A stretch of DNA of 64,000 bases, from the NCBI RefSeq assembly GCF_032121415.1, contig NZ_CP135079.1:186001-250000 (forward strand), written 5' to 3'. Position numbers and translations under genes: made by a program. Every line of letters begins with the position of its first letter. The first letter of the stretch is position 1. The notes beneath the pieces were generated by a model. The model ran no database searches, was not told the DNA's origin, and saw only the letters and a program-made list of their open reading frames with translations. This document shows positions 63,878-64,000 of this stretch, piece after piece. Source of the DNA: Streptomyces parvus (lineage in GTDB: Bacteria > Actinomycetota > Actinomycetes > Streptomycetales > Streptomycetaceae).

Positions 63878-63938
63878 TACAGTCGAGTGTAGTGAGGTCG
63901 TTAAATCACGTTTGAGGGGGTTATGGGCGGAGGTTGCC

Positions 63939-64000
63939 ATGCGAGGAAGTGTTCCTCACTTGCATGTCAGCAGTGGGTTTTCGGCCCGCTACGGCGCCTC
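63939..64000 (+). CDS. DNA polymerase III alpha-type (DnaE, probably DnaE2-like), first 20 codons
   Basis: The ATG at 63939 has GGAGG 5 nt upstream. The 20 residues visible, MRGSVPHLHVSSGFSARYGA, match the N-terminal PHP-domain motif of DnaE polymerases (HLHxxSGFSxRYGA, with the metal-binding HxH). The gene runs off the window. A LexA box upstream suggests an SOS-induced translesion polymerase of the DnaE2 kind, but other DnaE paralogues cannot be excluded from so short a piece. Confidence 0.65.
   Translation, partial: MRGSVPHLHVSSGFSARYGA

Overview
The window is high-GC actinobacterial DNA and almost certainly a Streptomyces chromosome. The evidence is the strong G/C bias at codon third positions, many GTG starts and ATGA/GTGA gene overlaps, DmdR/IdeR-type iron boxes, a coelichelin-type siderophore cluster, two gas vesicle clusters in the streptomycete order O-A-F-G-Y-Z-J-L-S-K, and the overall gene mix. 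I saw no rRNA, tRNA, CRISPR array or insertion sequence. All family assignments come from reading the translated sequence; no database search was run.

Layout. 1-3424: the 3' end of a secreted beta-helix protein, an enolase, and a divergent MarR regulator with a striking 13-bp repeat array between the last two. 3524-25108: a coelichelin-type cluster comprising esterase cchJ (+), exporter half cchI, three-module NRPS cchH, exporter half cchG, lipoprotein cchF, import ATPase cchE, permeases cchD and cchC, and ornithine hydroxylase cchB (all -). Four iron boxes punctuate it. The formyltransferase (cchA) and MbtH (cchK) genes that accompany the reference cluster are not here. 25373-34095: a zinc-ribbon epimerase, a two-component system, a tightly overlapping set (two glycosyltransferase-like proteins and a methyltransferase), and opposite them a membrane protein plus a Sec/Tat-type molybdenum oxidoreductase, then a polytopic membrane protein. 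34120-37328: an ABC-2 drug-type exporter and its probable divergent regulator.

37557-51294: two paralogous gas vesicle clusters placed head to head. gvp1 runs leftwards (43767 to 38086), with a Lys/Ala-rich membrane protein appended; gvp2 runs rightwards (45578 to 51294), followed by an Asp23/Gls24 protein. A GlsB/YeaQ-type membrane protein and a YihY/BrkB protein sit between them. The structural proteins are conserved between copies, but the GvpY and GvpZ paralogues carry divergent polyacidic and Lys-Ala-Pro repeat tails.

51944-61525: redox and stress genes (SDR, CrtI-like FAD enzyme, SRPBCC, F420-type LLM enzyme, DinB, VOC, Na+/H+ antiporter), two gene remnants, a stand-alone SRPBCC related to GvpZ, and a STAS protein. 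61808-64000: DNA repair genes: Ku and an ATP-dependent ligase with overlapping frames, then a LexA-type box and the first 20 codons of a DnaE-type polymerase.

How genes work together. CchB hydroxylates ornithine, CchH assembles the peptide, the CchG/CchI pair probably exports it, CchF/C/D/E re-import the ferric complex, and CchJ hydrolyses it, all under iron control. In the gas vesicle clusters GvpA is the shell protein, while the J, S, F, L, K, G and O proteins are minor or assembly components.
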